Of a stretch of DNA of 64,000 nt, positions 32,960 to 40,917 are shown piece by piece. The DNA comes from Sphingomonas montanisoli (GTDB lineage Bacteria > Pseudomonadota > Alphaproteobacteria > Sphingomonadales > Sphingomonadaceae): positions 248,001 to 312,000 of the forward strand of contig NZ_VTOU01000003.1 in the NCBI RefSeq assembly GCF_008274695.1. Direction: 5' to 3'. Position 1 is the stretch's first letter. Each line of letters begins with the position of its first letter. The notes beneath the pieces are model-generated. The model did no database searches. It was not told where the DNA came from and was given only the letters and a program-made list of their open reading frames with translations. Both the position numbers and the translations under genes were made by a program.

Positions 32960-34372
32960 TCAGGAGGTGCCGCCGAGCCAGGCGGTGCTGTCGCGCAGGC
33001 GGCGCTTATAATCAGGTTCGCGCAATGCGCGGCGAAGTTCGTCGGCGCGCTCGCGCACGCGAACCAGGTTGAAGCCCCCGAGCGCTTCGATCGCCAACTC
33101 CTCAAGCTTGAAAGCATAATCGTCCAAGGCAGCGAGACGCGCGGGATCGTCGCAATCAAGCGCCACCTCCCCGAGCCCGCGCAAATAGCGCAGCGCCGCC
33201 ACCATGTCGGCGGCTGCATATTGCGCGAGTGCACCAAAAGATCTGTCTAGGAGGCCTTCGAAGGTGACGGGATGGGCGATGACCCGCAGCGCTCCGTCCT
33301 CGTCGACCCGCAAGTGCGAAGGCAGTTTGCGCGGGGCGAGGTCCGAGAGCGCGGCAGATAGCCAATCGATGCATGTCACTGCTGTAAACGGATCATTGAC
33401 ACCGGGCGAAAGAGCGCGTGCAGCAATCTCCACCAGCTCATCGATCAGGAACCGCAAGTCCTGAAGGGCGCTACGCCGCGATCCCACCGTGAAAGCGTTC
33501 ACAATCGACCGCCCGACCTCCTCATCGCAGCGTTCCGGCGGCCATGCCTCGACCAGCGTTCGCCCCTTATGAATGAAGTCACCCGGTTGATATTGCAGTC
33601 GCAGCACCAGATTTGCAGCGCGCGCGCTTTCCATCAGGGTCCCGTCGTCGACGATCTGGACGTAGCCGGTTGCCTTTGCATTGATCAGCATGCGGCGCCC
33701 TGCGTCCTCTGCCGAGGCCTGCGCAGAGAAGGTCGCGGGCACACGCGCATTTTCAGAATGATCATCGCGGTGTGGCCGAGGGCTGCCGATGAAGGTCGGG
33801 AAGCGATGGTCTATTTCGTGGAGCAACCGATCGCCGACATCCTCGATCACGCTGTTGATATGAATCTTGCTCGGCACATGATGGATGAAGAAAATGAGCA
33901 CGGCGATCGAGCAGAGCGCGAGCAGCACGCCGACCAGCAGAGCCATATTGGGGACGAAGCCGACGCCGCCGCTTTCTTCCGGCGAGCGGATCGTGCGCAG
34001 GACCAGCAGGCAGTAGAGGAAGGTGGCAATAAAGGTCCCAAGCGTTACCTGATTGCCACGATCAGACATGAAATTGCTCAGCAGCCGAGGTCCGTATTGC
34101 CCCGATGCGTATACCACTGCTGCGATCGTTACCGAGAAGACAGTGCCAGCCACCGTGATCATCGATCCGCCGATCGAAGACAAAACCTGCCGCGCACCAT
34201 CGGGCCGGGAAGCATAAAGCCAGGTAAAGCCATCCATCCATGCCGACCCCTCATAGGAATCCAGCATGATCATGCCGCCAGCCAATAGCACTGCGGCGAA
34301 GGCCATGACGCTGGGTAAGAACCAATAACTCTCGCGAAGACGCTCGGCAAACCGAAGAAACTGAGCTTTCAC
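32960..34372 (-). CDS. DUF2254 integral membrane protein
   Basis: A 470-residue protein with four N-terminal membrane segments (FLPSVMAFAAVLLAGGMIML, ITVAGTVFSVTIAAVVYASG, LGTFIATFLYCLLVL, ALLVGVLLALCSIAVLIFF) and a large soluble C-terminal half containing SPGVNDPFTAVTCIDWL, typical of DUF2254. The function of this family is not established. Upstream of an MscS gene and near an antiporter, it may take part in ion or envelope homeostasis. Confidence 0.85.
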   Translation of the reverse strand: MKAQFLRFAERLRESYWFLPSVMAFAAVLLAGGMIMLDSYEGSAWMDGFTWLYASRPDGARQVLSSIGGSMITVAGTVFSVTIAAVVYASGQYGPRLLSNFMSDRGNQVTLGTFIATFLYCLLVLRTIRSPEESGGVGFVPNMALLVGVLLALCSIAVLIFFIHHVPSKIHINSVIEDVGDRLLHEIDHRFPTFIGSPRPHRDDHSENARVPATFSAQASAEDAGRRMLINAKATGYVQIVDDGTLMESARAANLVLRLQYQPGDFIHKGRTLVEAWPPERCDEEVGRSIVNAFTVGSRRSALQDLRFLIDELVEIAARALSPGVNDPFTAVTCIDWLSAALSDLAPRKLPSHLRVDEDGALRVIAHPVTFEGLLDRSFGALAQYAAADMVAALRYLRGLGEVALDCDDPARLAALDDYAFKLEELAIEALGGFNLVRVRERADELRRALREPDYKRRLRDSTAWLGGTS

Positions 34373-34854
34373 AGGGTCTGTGTCCTATCGATGTCGCTGT
34401 ACCCTTTGATCATATCCGGTTTAACGACCGAATCGGCAATTCACTGCAAGACTTCACAGGGAATTTCGCTGTTAACTGCGTAAAGAATTTCAGGAAAATT
34501 GGGGATCACGACGGCCGCAGTCCCGAAATCTCAAATTTTCCCTGTAAATCGACACTTTGCAGGGCAAATTTCCCTGAGACCGGGTCGGTATGGACTGGGT
34601 GCTGCACCACCCAGTCCATGATTTCACCGAAATCCGCCTGGGTTTGAGAGAGCGGGCGAAGAGCCCGCGGGTTCACGTTTTAATCCGGCCGACCTTGAAG
34701 CCCATCGAAATCTCATCGCGGCGCTATCGCTACATTCCGAAGGTCGGGCGATGAATCGAGCATGGCCGTCTATGTCGACGGCATCGATCAGCCGGCCGTG
34801 TTCGCGACGATGGGACGAACCGGGGCCTCGTCACTTCCAATCCGGCGCGTCCTG
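34373..34854. other. Intergenic stretch with repeat and short degenerate palindromes
   Basis: About 480 bases without a convincing gene. It is relatively AT-rich at 34430-34560 and contains several related short blocks: CAGGGAATTTCGC, AATTTTCCCTGTAAAT and CAGGGCAAATTTCCCTG. Together these form imperfect inverted and direct repeats. The dispersed repeat copy B follows. A short frame (MNRAWPSMSTASISRP onwards, from about 34751) leads into the next gene with TGATG overlap, but I do not recognise it. Confidence 0.5.
34594..34651. repeat. Dispersed repeat, copy B (matches 5.15 kb)
   Basis: It begins GACTGGGTGCTGCACCACCC with a 10-bp hairpin (GGACTGGGTG/CACCCAGTCC) and continues TGATTTCACCGAAATCCG, in direct orientation to copy A. 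Similarity continues more loosely for another 20 bases, where this copy has its own small hairpin (CGGGCGAAGAGCCCG). The minus-strand frame DFGEI-x-DWVVQHPV is preserved in both copies. Confidence 0.75.
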
Positions 34855-35304
34855 ATGCACAGCCGGCGCATGGCGCTAGCAGATATCGACGCATGGATCG
34901 GGAAGACCCTCTTCATTCCCCCGATCATCAAGCTTTGCCAGATCACCCGACAGACCCAGTTCGCGGTGTCGCGTTTGCTCTGGTTTACCGTCGCATTGGA
35001 TCAGCTCAGGCTGGCGCAGTCGCTCGGGCAGCAGATCATCGCGGGCCTTTTCGCGCTCGTCATGATGTTCACCGCGTCGACGCGCGCCGATTTCCTCACG
35101 ATCAGCATGTTGTGGCTCCGCGTCATGGGGTGGGTTCTGTTGTCGCTCGATGTCTTCGCCGGCGTCGTCAAGGGCGACTGGATCGGCGTCGAAATATGGG
35201 CGCTGGTCCTGTTCGCGGAATATGCGGCAACGATACGGACCATCCCGCCGAGCGAAACGGAGAAGAAGCAGCGGGACGCGCGCCGATCGGAAGTCCTGCG
35301 ATAA
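34855..35304 (+). CDS. Hypothetical membrane protein
   Basis: I do not recognise this protein. From ATG 34855 (MHSRRMALADIDAWIGKTLF) it is 149 residues with two hydrophobic segments (about IIAGLFALVMMFTASTRADF, and LRVMGWVLLSLDVFAGVV) and a charged C-terminus (SETEKKQRDARRSE). The frame is open to ATG 34762, so the start is uncertain; MALADID at 34870 is also possible. It lies between the repeat copy B and another small unknown gene. Confidence 0.5.
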   Translation: MHSRRMALADIDAWIGKTLFIPPIIKLCQITRQTQFAVSRLLWFTVALDQLRLAQSLGQQIIAGLFALVMMFTASTRADFLTISMLWLRVMGWVLLSLDVFAGVVKGDWIGVEIWALVLFAEYAATIRTIPPSETEKKQRDARRSEVLR

Positions 35305-35345
35305 ATCGCGATGCTGAGTTCACATCCTAGAATGGCGCGAAGAGC

Positions 35346-35573
35346 ATGACCGCCACCCAGCTTCAGACGCTGTTGATCCGGCTGCTCGTGCGTGCGCATG
35401 GCGGCGACATTCGCAGCTGGCGCCAGGCATTGGGGCCGGTGCGCCGGTACGACGTCGCGACCCATCCCCACTGCAATTGGGCCGTGGCGCCATCGGGATC
35501 TGCGCGGCAGAACGGCGCCATCGAGGATCTGTGCGATCAGGTGAGAGGCGAGCATCCGATCATCGGCGAATGA
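35346..35573 (+). CDS. Small hypothetical protein
   Basis: A 75-residue protein (MTATQLQTLLIRLLVRAHGG, then DIRSWRQALGPVRRYDVATH and CNWAVAPSGS). No recognised domain. The composition and the GAAGAG before ATG make it plausible. The content looks like a genuine protein because of the mixed hydrophobic helix and the Trp/His-rich middle. It follows the unknown membrane protein by 41 bases and may be cotranscribed. Confidence 0.5.
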   Translation: MTATQLQTLLIRLLVRAHGGDIRSWRQALGPVRRYDVATHPHCNWAVAPSGSARQNGAIEDLCDQVRGEHPIIGE

Positions 35574-35692
35574 TCGGCCGAATATGGCTGAAATCCGCTG
35601 CGCGACGCGGCGGCGTACGAGTTCGCAATTGTTAACACGCGTCTGACGACAGGCATTGGTATCGGCTCGGTCAACAAGCATCGAGGCGAATC

Positions 35693-35842
35693 ATGGAAGT
35701 CCAAACACTCCACACCGGTCCGTCCTACAAGGCACCGTCCGCGCGCACGGCACCGCCAAGCGGCTATGGTACGCTGCTCGACGACTGGAGCGAGCGCACG
35801 TTCGCCGCTTTCAAGCCCGCGCCCCTGCCCCGCCGTTCCTGA
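35693..35842 (+). CDS. Small protein (49 residues) ahead of STAS gene
   Basis: ATG 35693 follows GAGGCGAATC at a good distance and opens a 49-residue frame: MEVQTLHTGPSYKAPSARTA, then GYGTLLDDWSERTFAAFKPA and a basic end. No hydrophobic segment and no known family. It lies about 95 bases before the STAS gene and in the same direction, so it may belong to that signalling operon. Supported only by the ribosome site and the non-repetitive content. Confidence 0.45.
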   Translation: MEVQTLHTGPSYKAPSARTAPPSGYGTLLDDWSERTFAAFKPAPLPRRS

Positions 35843-35936
35843 GGCGCCCGACACCCGAGACGATTGACGCCGGATGCCGTGCATGTGCACCTTCCTTGGC
35901 GGGGGCATGCAGGCTGACGAGGATAAGGAATCGACG

Positions 35937-36272
35937 ATGCAGTGGCAGGACGAGCAACGCGGCGGCGCTATCGTCGCCCTTCCCGTCGGCCGGGTCGACG
36001 AGTTTACCGCGCAAGGCTTTTCCGCTTACCTAGATGCGAGCGTCGACAAGGCCGCCGGCACGCCGTCCAAGGCGCTGATCGTCGATATGGCCGGGCTCGA
36101 TTATATGTCGTCGCGCGGCCTGCGGTCGCTGACGCTGGCCAAGCGCAAGGCCGACGGGGCGGGTGTCACGATCACCCTCGCCGCGCCTAATGGCGTGATG
36201 CGCGAAATCCTGGCGATCAGCCGCTACGACAAGATCTTTGCCGTTTCGGACAGCATCGACGACGCGCTATAG
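35937..36272 (+). CDS. STAS-domain anti-sigma factor antagonist
   Basis: A 111-residue single STAS domain. The phosphorylation region reads LDYMSSRGLRSL (Ser 58/59), preceded by KALIVDMAGL, as in SpoIIAA/RsbV-type antagonists. In partner-switching systems the unphosphorylated form binds the HATPase kinase and is dephosphorylated by a SpoIIE/PP2C phosphatase; both partner types are encoded within 5 kb. ATG 35937 gives the standard length; the frame extends upstream without similarity. Confidence 0.88.
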   Translation: MQWQDEQRGGAIVALPVGRVDEFTAQGFSAYLDASVDKAAGTPSKALIVDMAGLDYMSSRGLRSLTLAKRKADGAGVTITLAAPNGVMREILAISRYDKIFAVSDSIDDAL

Positions 36273-36306
36273 GTCTATCGTCAGCGCAGCTTTCGGGGGA
36301 CAGGCG

Positions 36307-37275
36307 ATGCTCGTGCGATTCTGGGGGACACGCGGGTCGTTGGCGGTGGCGCAGACCGCGAAGACGGTGCGCGACAAGGTGGCCCACGCGCTGGTTACGG
36401 CCGGGGGCCGCAGCTTCGCCGATGATGCGGCCGCCAAGGCGTTTATCGACGCCGAACTCGATTTTGCGACATCCGGCACCTATGGCGGCGCGACCACCTG
36501 CGTCGAGATCGACCCCGCAGGCGAGGAAAGCGCCTTCATCGTCTGCGACATGGGATCGGGCCTGCGCGAGTTCGGGATCGACGCCTTCCGCCGCATGGCC
36601 GAGGGACATCCGCGCGTCTTCCATTTCTTCCTGTCCCACCTGCACTGGGACCACATCATGGGTTTTCCCTTCTTCGGGCCGGCCTTCGATCCCGCGTCGC
36701 GGATCATCATCCATTCGGGCCATCCCGACGCCGAACAGGCGCTGCGCCGGCAGCAGGAGGAAATCAGCTTCCCCGTCCCGTTCGACTGGCTGCGCGCAAA
36801 GATCGAGTTCAGCACGCTCGAACCCGGCATCCCCTATGCGATCGAGGATCTGACCGTCGAGCTGATGCAGCAGCACCATTCGCACGTCAGCTACGGCTAT
36901 CGCTTCACCGACAGCGACGGGAAGGTCGCGGTGTTCAGCACCGACAGCGAGCACAAGATCGAGAGGATGGATGGCGAGGCCGATGTCGCCTTCTTCTTCC
37001 GCGATGCCGATCTGGTGGTGTGCGACACGATGTACTCGTTGGCCGACAGCGTCTCGATGAAGGAGGATTGGGGCCATTCGAGCAACATCGTCGCGATCGA
37101 TCTGTGCCATGAGGCGGCAGCGAAGCGGCTGGCTTTGTTCCACCACGAACCGACCTACAGCGACGAAGACCTGCAGCGCATGCACCGAGAAAGCATCCGC
37201 TACGAGGAACTGACGCGCGAGGACAATCCGCTCGAGGTGCTTTGCGCCTATGACGGGCTCGAAGTCCGTCTCTGA
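36307..37275 (+). CDS. Metallo-beta-lactamase-fold hydrolase
   Basis: A 322-residue protein starting MLVRFWGTRGSLAVAQTAKT. The metal-binding motif is SHLHWDHIMG (His111, His113, Asp115, His116), with more ligands likely in STDSEH and LFHHEP. It belongs to the RNase Z/PhnP-like branch of the fold that begins with the FWGTRGS motif. The substrate is unknown. In this locus it sits between the STAS protein and the CHASE2-SpoIIE phosphatase and overlaps the latter by 26 bases. I infer a signalling or second-messenger role from context only. Confidence 0.85.
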   Translation: MLVRFWGTRGSLAVAQTAKTVRDKVAHALVTAGGRSFADDAAAKAFIDAELDFATSGTYGGATTCVEIDPAGEESAFIVCDMGSGLREFGIDAFRRMAEGHPRVFHFFLSHLHWDHIMGFPFFGPAFDPASRIIIHSGHPDAEQALRRQQEEISFPVPFDWLRAKIEFSTLEPGIPYAIEDLTVELMQQHHSHVSYGYRFTDSDGKVAVFSTDSEHKIERMDGEADVAFFFRDADLVVCDTMYSLADSVSMKEDWGHSSNIVAIDLCHEAAAKRLALFHHEPTYSDEDLQRMHRESIRYEELTREDNPLEVLCAYDGLEVRL

Positions 37276-39358
37276 CACGTCGCGCACCGGCGCGTCGCGG
37301 CGCGTCTGGCTGTGCGGGATTGGGGCCGCGCTGGTGGCGGCGCTGATCAGCCTGGCCGTTGGCGAGCGGGTGAGCCGCCCGCTGTTCGATGCGTGGCAGC
37401 GCCTCAGCCCCCGCGACCTGAGCGCCAGCGACGTGCGCGTCGTCCTGATCGATGGAGAGAGCCTGAAGCAACTCGGGCCGTGGCCATGGCCGCGCTATCA
37501 TCTCGCGCGGCTGACCCAGGCGATCGCCGCGCAGAAGCCCGCCGCGATCGGCTTCGACATGCTCTTTCCCGAGCCGGACCGGATCAGCCCGGAAAACTTC
37601 GCCGCGCTCTATCCCGAACTCAGCGCCGCAAGCGCCGCCGAGGTGCAGGCGCTGGTGCCGATGGATCAGCCGTTCGGGCAGATCATCGGCAGCGCGCCCG
37701 TGGTGCTGGGCCGCGCAGGCGTGAGCCAGGACGGGGTCGATCCGGCGACATTGATCGTCGATGCGGAAATAAGCGGCACGCCGCCCCCCGCGCTTCCCAC
37801 TTCGCGCGAGGCGACGATCAACATTCCGGCTATGGAGGGCGCGGCGCTGGGCCACGGCCTGCTCAACGGGCCGCCCGACGATGACGGCGTCGTGCGCCAT
37901 GTCCCGATGCTTCAGCGTGTCGGAGCGCGGCCGATGCCGGGCCTCGCGCTCGAACTCGCGCGCGTCGGCGCCGGGCAGGAGAAGATCGTGATGGCGCCCG
38001 ATCATGTCGCGATCGGGCCGAATGTCGTGCCCGTCGACCCGGCCGGGCGGATGGCGCTGCGCTTCGGTGAGGTTCCGCTCAGGAACATCCATTCGGCCGA
38101 GGATATCCTGAAGCAAGGCTTCGATCCCCGCGCATTTACCGGGCGGATCGTGCTTGTCGGCCTCGCCGCCGAAGGCACCGCCGATGTGGTGACGACGCCG
38201 ATGAGCGCCACCGCCTATGGCACGCTCGTCCAGGCGCAGGCGATCGATGCGATCCGGCGCGGCGGCTGGCTGCTGCGGCCATGGTGGGCACCGATCGCGG
38301 AATGGGGTGCGGCCGCGTCGTTGTCGCTCGCGATCCTGCTGCGGGTATCGCGGCGGCGATGGCTGGTGCCGCTGGGCGGGGCGGCGATCGTCGTAGTGGG
38401 TGCCTGGCTGAGCTTTAATCTCGCATCGTGGCAGATCGATCCGATCCGCCCGCTGCTGGTTGCGGGAGGCACCGCGCTGGGCGTCTTTGCTGGCAGCTTC
38501 GTCGAGGCGCGACGTGAGCGCGAGCGATTGCGCGAGACGTTGGTTCAGGAGAGGGTCACCGCGGCGGCCGCCGAAGGCGAGTTGCAGGCGGCCCGATCGA
38601 TCCAGCTCGGCATGCTTCCGCCACGCGGGGAACTGGCGACGCTCGATCCGCGGATCGACATCGACGCGCTGCTCGAACCGGCCAAGTCGGTGGGCGGCGA
38701 CTTCTTCGATGTCGCGCGGCTCGACGCCGACCGCATCTTCTTCGTCGTCGCCGACGTGACCGGCAAGGGTACTCCCGCCGCTCTGTTCATGGCTTTGTCC
38801 AAGGCGCTGACCAAGAGCATCATGCTGCGCGAAGCCGGAAAGCTCGACGAGGCGGCGACCCTGCTCAACGAAGAATTGTCCCGTGACAATGGCGAGGCCA
38901 TGGGTGTGACAATGTTGATGGGCACGATCGACCTGGCAACCGGACATGTCGTTCTGCTGAGCGCGGGACATGAGAATCCGTTTCTGGTGCGCGGCACGTC
39001 GGTCGACGACCACCGGCTCGACGGCGGCCCGCCCTTCTGCCTTGTCGACTTCCCCTACCCTGCCGAGCCGCTGACGCTGGCGCCGGGGGAGGCGCTGGTG
39101 CTGATCACCGACGGGATCACCGAGGCGCAGAATGCAGATGGTGCGCTGTTCGGCGCGGCGCCTGCGCGTGTGGCGGTGGCGAACCACGCCGATGCCAGCG
39201 CGCGCGAGATGACCGAGGCGCTGCGCGATGCGGTGCGCGCGTTCGAGGCCGGGACCGAGCCGACCGACGACCTGACAGTAATGGTGCTGCGCTACTGGGG
39301 GACGCCTCAATCCTCCCCCGGAGGGGGAGGGGGACCGGCGGAGCCGGTGGAGGGGTAG
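37250..39358 (+). CDS. CHASE2 sensor - SpoIIE/PP2C serine phosphatase
   Basis: A 702-residue membrane protein. After an N-terminal helix (VWLCGIGAALVAALISLAVG), residues about 35-330 form an extracytoplasmic CHASE2 domain (DVRVVLIDGESLKQLG, WPWPRYHLARL, IVLVGLAAEGTADVVTTPMS). Three membrane helices follow at about 345-420. The C-terminal part is a SpoIIE/PP2C phosphatase (LEPAKSVGGDFFDVARL, VVADVTGKGTPAALFMALS, LVLITDGITEAQN, DDLTVMVLRYW). The probable substrate is the phosphorylated STAS protein encoded just upstream. The last 17-18 residues (SSPGGGGGPAEPVEG) are encoded inside an intergenic-type repeat, so the C-terminus is probably not conserved. Confidence 0.93.
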   Translation: MTGSKSVSDTSRTGASRRVWLCGIGAALVAALISLAVGERVSRPLFDAWQRLSPRDLSASDVRVVLIDGESLKQLGPWPWPRYHLARLTQAIAAQKPAAIGFDMLFPEPDRISPENFAALYPELSAASAAEVQALVPMDQPFGQIIGSAPVVLGRAGVSQDGVDPATLIVDAEISGTPPPALPTSREATINIPAMEGAALGHGLLNGPPDDDGVVRHVPMLQRVGARPMPGLALELARVGAGQEKIVMAPDHVAIGPNVVPVDPAGRMALRFGEVPLRNIHSAEDILKQGFDPRAFTGRIVLVGLAAEGTADVVTTPMSATAYGTLVQAQAIDAIRRGGWLLRPWWAPIAEWGAAASLSLAILLRVSRRRWLVPLGGAAIVVVGAWLSFNLASWQIDPIRPLLVAGGTALGVFAGSFVEARRERERLRETLVQERVTAAAAEGELQAARSIQLGMLPPRGELATLDPRIDIDALLEPAKSVGGDFFDVARLDADRIFFVVADVTGKGTPAALFMALSKALTKSIMLREAGKLDEAATLLNEELSRDNGEAMGVTMLMGTIDLATGHVVLLSAGHENPFLVRGTSVDDHRLDGGPPFCLVDFPYPAEPLTLAPGEALVLITDGITEAQNADGALFGAAPARVAVANHADASAREMTEALRDAVRAFEAGTEPTDDLTVMVLRYWGTPQSSPGGGGGPAEPVEG

Positions 39359-39440
39359 TCGCCACAAGCGATGTCCACCGCTGCCGGCCAATACCTCTCC
39401 ACCATCCTACGGATGGTCCCCCTCTCCCTCCGGGAGAGGA
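39311..39440. repeat. REP-like inverted pair of ~48-bp palindromic units
   Basis: Unit 1 (39311-39357) begins TCCTCCCCCGGAGGGGGAGG and ends in GTGGAGGGGTA. Unit 2 (39392-39440) is the same consensus on the opposite strand, ending in CTCCCTCCGGGAGAGGA. Each has two internal hairpins (for example ACCGGC-GGA-GCCGGT and ACCATC-CTACG-GATGGT). I recall such elements as common between genes in sphingomonads. Here they separate two convergent genes, may act as a bidirectional terminator, and unit 1 supplies the 3' end of the phosphatase gene. Confidence 0.8.
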
Positions 39441-39443
39441 TCT

Positions 39444-40013
39444 TTAGCGGACGATCACCTCGACCCGGCGGTTGGCGGGTTCACGGACGCCGTCGCCCGT
39501 CTTGACGAGCAGCGAGCGTTCACCGCGGCCGACCGCGGTCAGCAAGCCGGTGTCGATGCCCTGTGCGGCCAGCACCTCGAGCACTTCTTCGGCGCGGCGC
39601 TGCGACAGGCGATCATTGTCGTCGTCGCTGCCTAGCGTGTCGGTATAGCCGGTCACCTGTGCTTCCACGCCGGGACGCCTGCGTACCTCCGCGAGCAACT
39701 CTTCGAGCCTGGGCTGCGATTCAGGGGTAAGGTCGGTCGTGCCCTCTTTGAAATAGAGGATGAACTGCGCGGGTTTGGGCGGCAATCCGTCGAGCAATGC
39801 CTGTTCGGCCGGCTTCACCTGATAGGCGGCCGTCGTCGGACGACCGGCGAGACGAGTGCGGCTGTTCGGCTGCGATACGACGGTCTCGCCACCCTTGCCA
39901 TCGAGCACCGCGACAGCGCCGTGCCCGCCATCCTCGCTGGGCAGCAGCACCAGCGAGTTGGTAGCGCACCCGCCGAGCAGAGCCATTGCCGCGATCGGCA
40001 GGAGTGCGCGCAT
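39444..40013 (-). CDS. OmpA-family lipoprotein
   Basis: A 189-residue protein with a lipoprotein signal peptide (MRALLPIAAMALLGGC, lipobox LGGC). The C-terminal OmpA-like peptidoglycan-binding domain reads FILYFKEGTTDLTPESQPRL, then VTGYTDTLGSDDDNDRLSQR and NRRVEVIVR. It is anchored in the outer membrane and contacts peptidoglycan. The gene follows the FecR-domain gene directly, the ATG at 40013 overlapping its end, so both are one operon. It is convergent with the CHASE2 phosphatase gene. Confidence 0.9.
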   Translation of the reverse strand: MRALLPIAAMALLGGCATNSLVLLPSEDGGHGAVAVLDGKGGETVVSQPNSRTRLAGRPTTAAYQVKPAEQALLDGLPPKPAQFILYFKEGTTDLTPESQPRLEELLAEVRRRPGVEAQVTGYTDTLGSDDDNDRLSQRRAEEVLEVLAAQGIDTGLLTAVGRGERSLLVKTGDGVREPANRRVEVIVR

Positions 40014-40450
40014 CACTTCCCCGCCTCGACGATGAAGCGGGTGCCGCGAACCCCGAGCAAGGCGGTGGGCGTGCGCACCTTCATCGCGTCGCGACCGGAC
40101 TTGGCGATCTGACCCGAAACCACCGCGACCGAGCCACGATTGACGTCGGTCAGGAAGCTGCCGGTCTGGCGCGTGCGATCATAAGCGAACTGGCTGAGCG
40201 CGACACGGCTGTTCGGGCCGACCGCAAAGCGGGTATCGTCGATGAAGGTCAGCGCGATCTGCCCATCCTTGCCGGTGACGAGGACGTCGCCGGTCTGAAG
40301 CTGGGTTCCGGGCGCGGTCGGCACCTTGGCCTTGCCACGTTCGATCGTGGCGATACCGGTGCTGCGCTTGACCCGGCCGATCTCGGCCGCGAGGCCGGGT
40401 TGCGCGGCTATTGCTAAGGCGACGAGCGCCACGATCGATCGACTGTTCAC
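40013..40450 (-). CDS. FecR-domain periplasmic protein
   Basis: A 145-residue protein with signal peptide (MNSRSIVALVALAIAAQPGL). FecR core: LQTGDVLVTGKDGQIALTFI, then DDTRFAVGPNSRVALSQF and TPTALLGVRGTRFIVEAG. It is the soluble exported form, without the sigma-regulating cytoplasmic N-terminus of classical FecR. Such FecR proteins are often found with CHASE2 proteins and OmpA lipoproteins, as here, which suggests a shared envelope-sensing role. Confidence 0.88.
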   Translation of the reverse strand: MNSRSIVALVALAIAAQPGLAAEIGRVKRSTGIATIERGKAKVPTAPGTQLQTGDVLVTGKDGQIALTFIDDTRFAVGPNSRVALSQFAYDRTRQTGSFLTDVNRGSVAVVSGQIAKSGRDAMKVRTPTALLGVRGTRFIVEAGK

Positions 40451-40491
40451 GCCGGCATCCCCTTTTGCCCCGTTCGTGGCATATCTACCCC

Positions 40492-40917
40492 ATGAGCCAC
40501 GGCGAATCCAATCTCCATCGCCTCGACGGGCCGGATCCGGTCCACCAGGCCGTGACGATGGCGCGCGCCTTTGGCGTGGATCATAGCCTGCCCCCCGAAA
40601 GCGCGGCGCGTGTCGCGATTCTGGTGGAGGAACTGGTGATCAACCTGTTCGATCATGCCGGCTTGGGCGCCGGCGATATCGTCGAGATGGGGTTGGCTCG
40701 GGAAGATGCGACGGTGCGCCTTTCGCTGATCGATCCGGGTGAGCCGTTCGATCCGCGCGAAGCTGCGACAGAAGCTGCCATACCCGATCGCGGCGGCGGC
40801 GCCGGCCTTGCATTGGTGCAAGCCTGGTCCGAGATCGTCGACTATCGAACCCGGGATGGTGTGAACCGGCTCGACCTGCGCATCCCCGACGCCCCGAATA
40901 TTGAGGAACAGGCATGA
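40492..40917 (+). CDS. HATPase anti-sigma regulatory kinase (RsbW/SpoIIAB-like)
   Basis: A 141-residue single HATPase_c domain. The N box reads VAILVEELVINLFDHAG and the G-box RGGGAGLALVQAWSEIVDY, both seen in RsbW-type serine kinases. Its usual partners are a STAS antagonist and a SpoIIE phosphatase, both encoded upstream. No sigma factor gene is in the window. ATG 40492 (MSHGESNLHRLD) is divergent from the FecR gene and its end overlaps the OsmC gene (ATGA). Confidence 0.87.
   Translation: MSHGESNLHRLDGPDPVHQAVTMARAFGVDHSLPPESAARVAILVEELVINLFDHAGLGAGDIVEMGLAREDATVRLSLIDPGEPFDPREAATEAAIPDRGGGAGLALVQAWSEIVDYRTRDGVNRLDLRIPDAPNIEEQA

Noticed and set aside
36935-39391. 818-residue minus-strand frame
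   Set aside because: Antisense to the CHASE2-SpoIIE gene, whose domains are certain.
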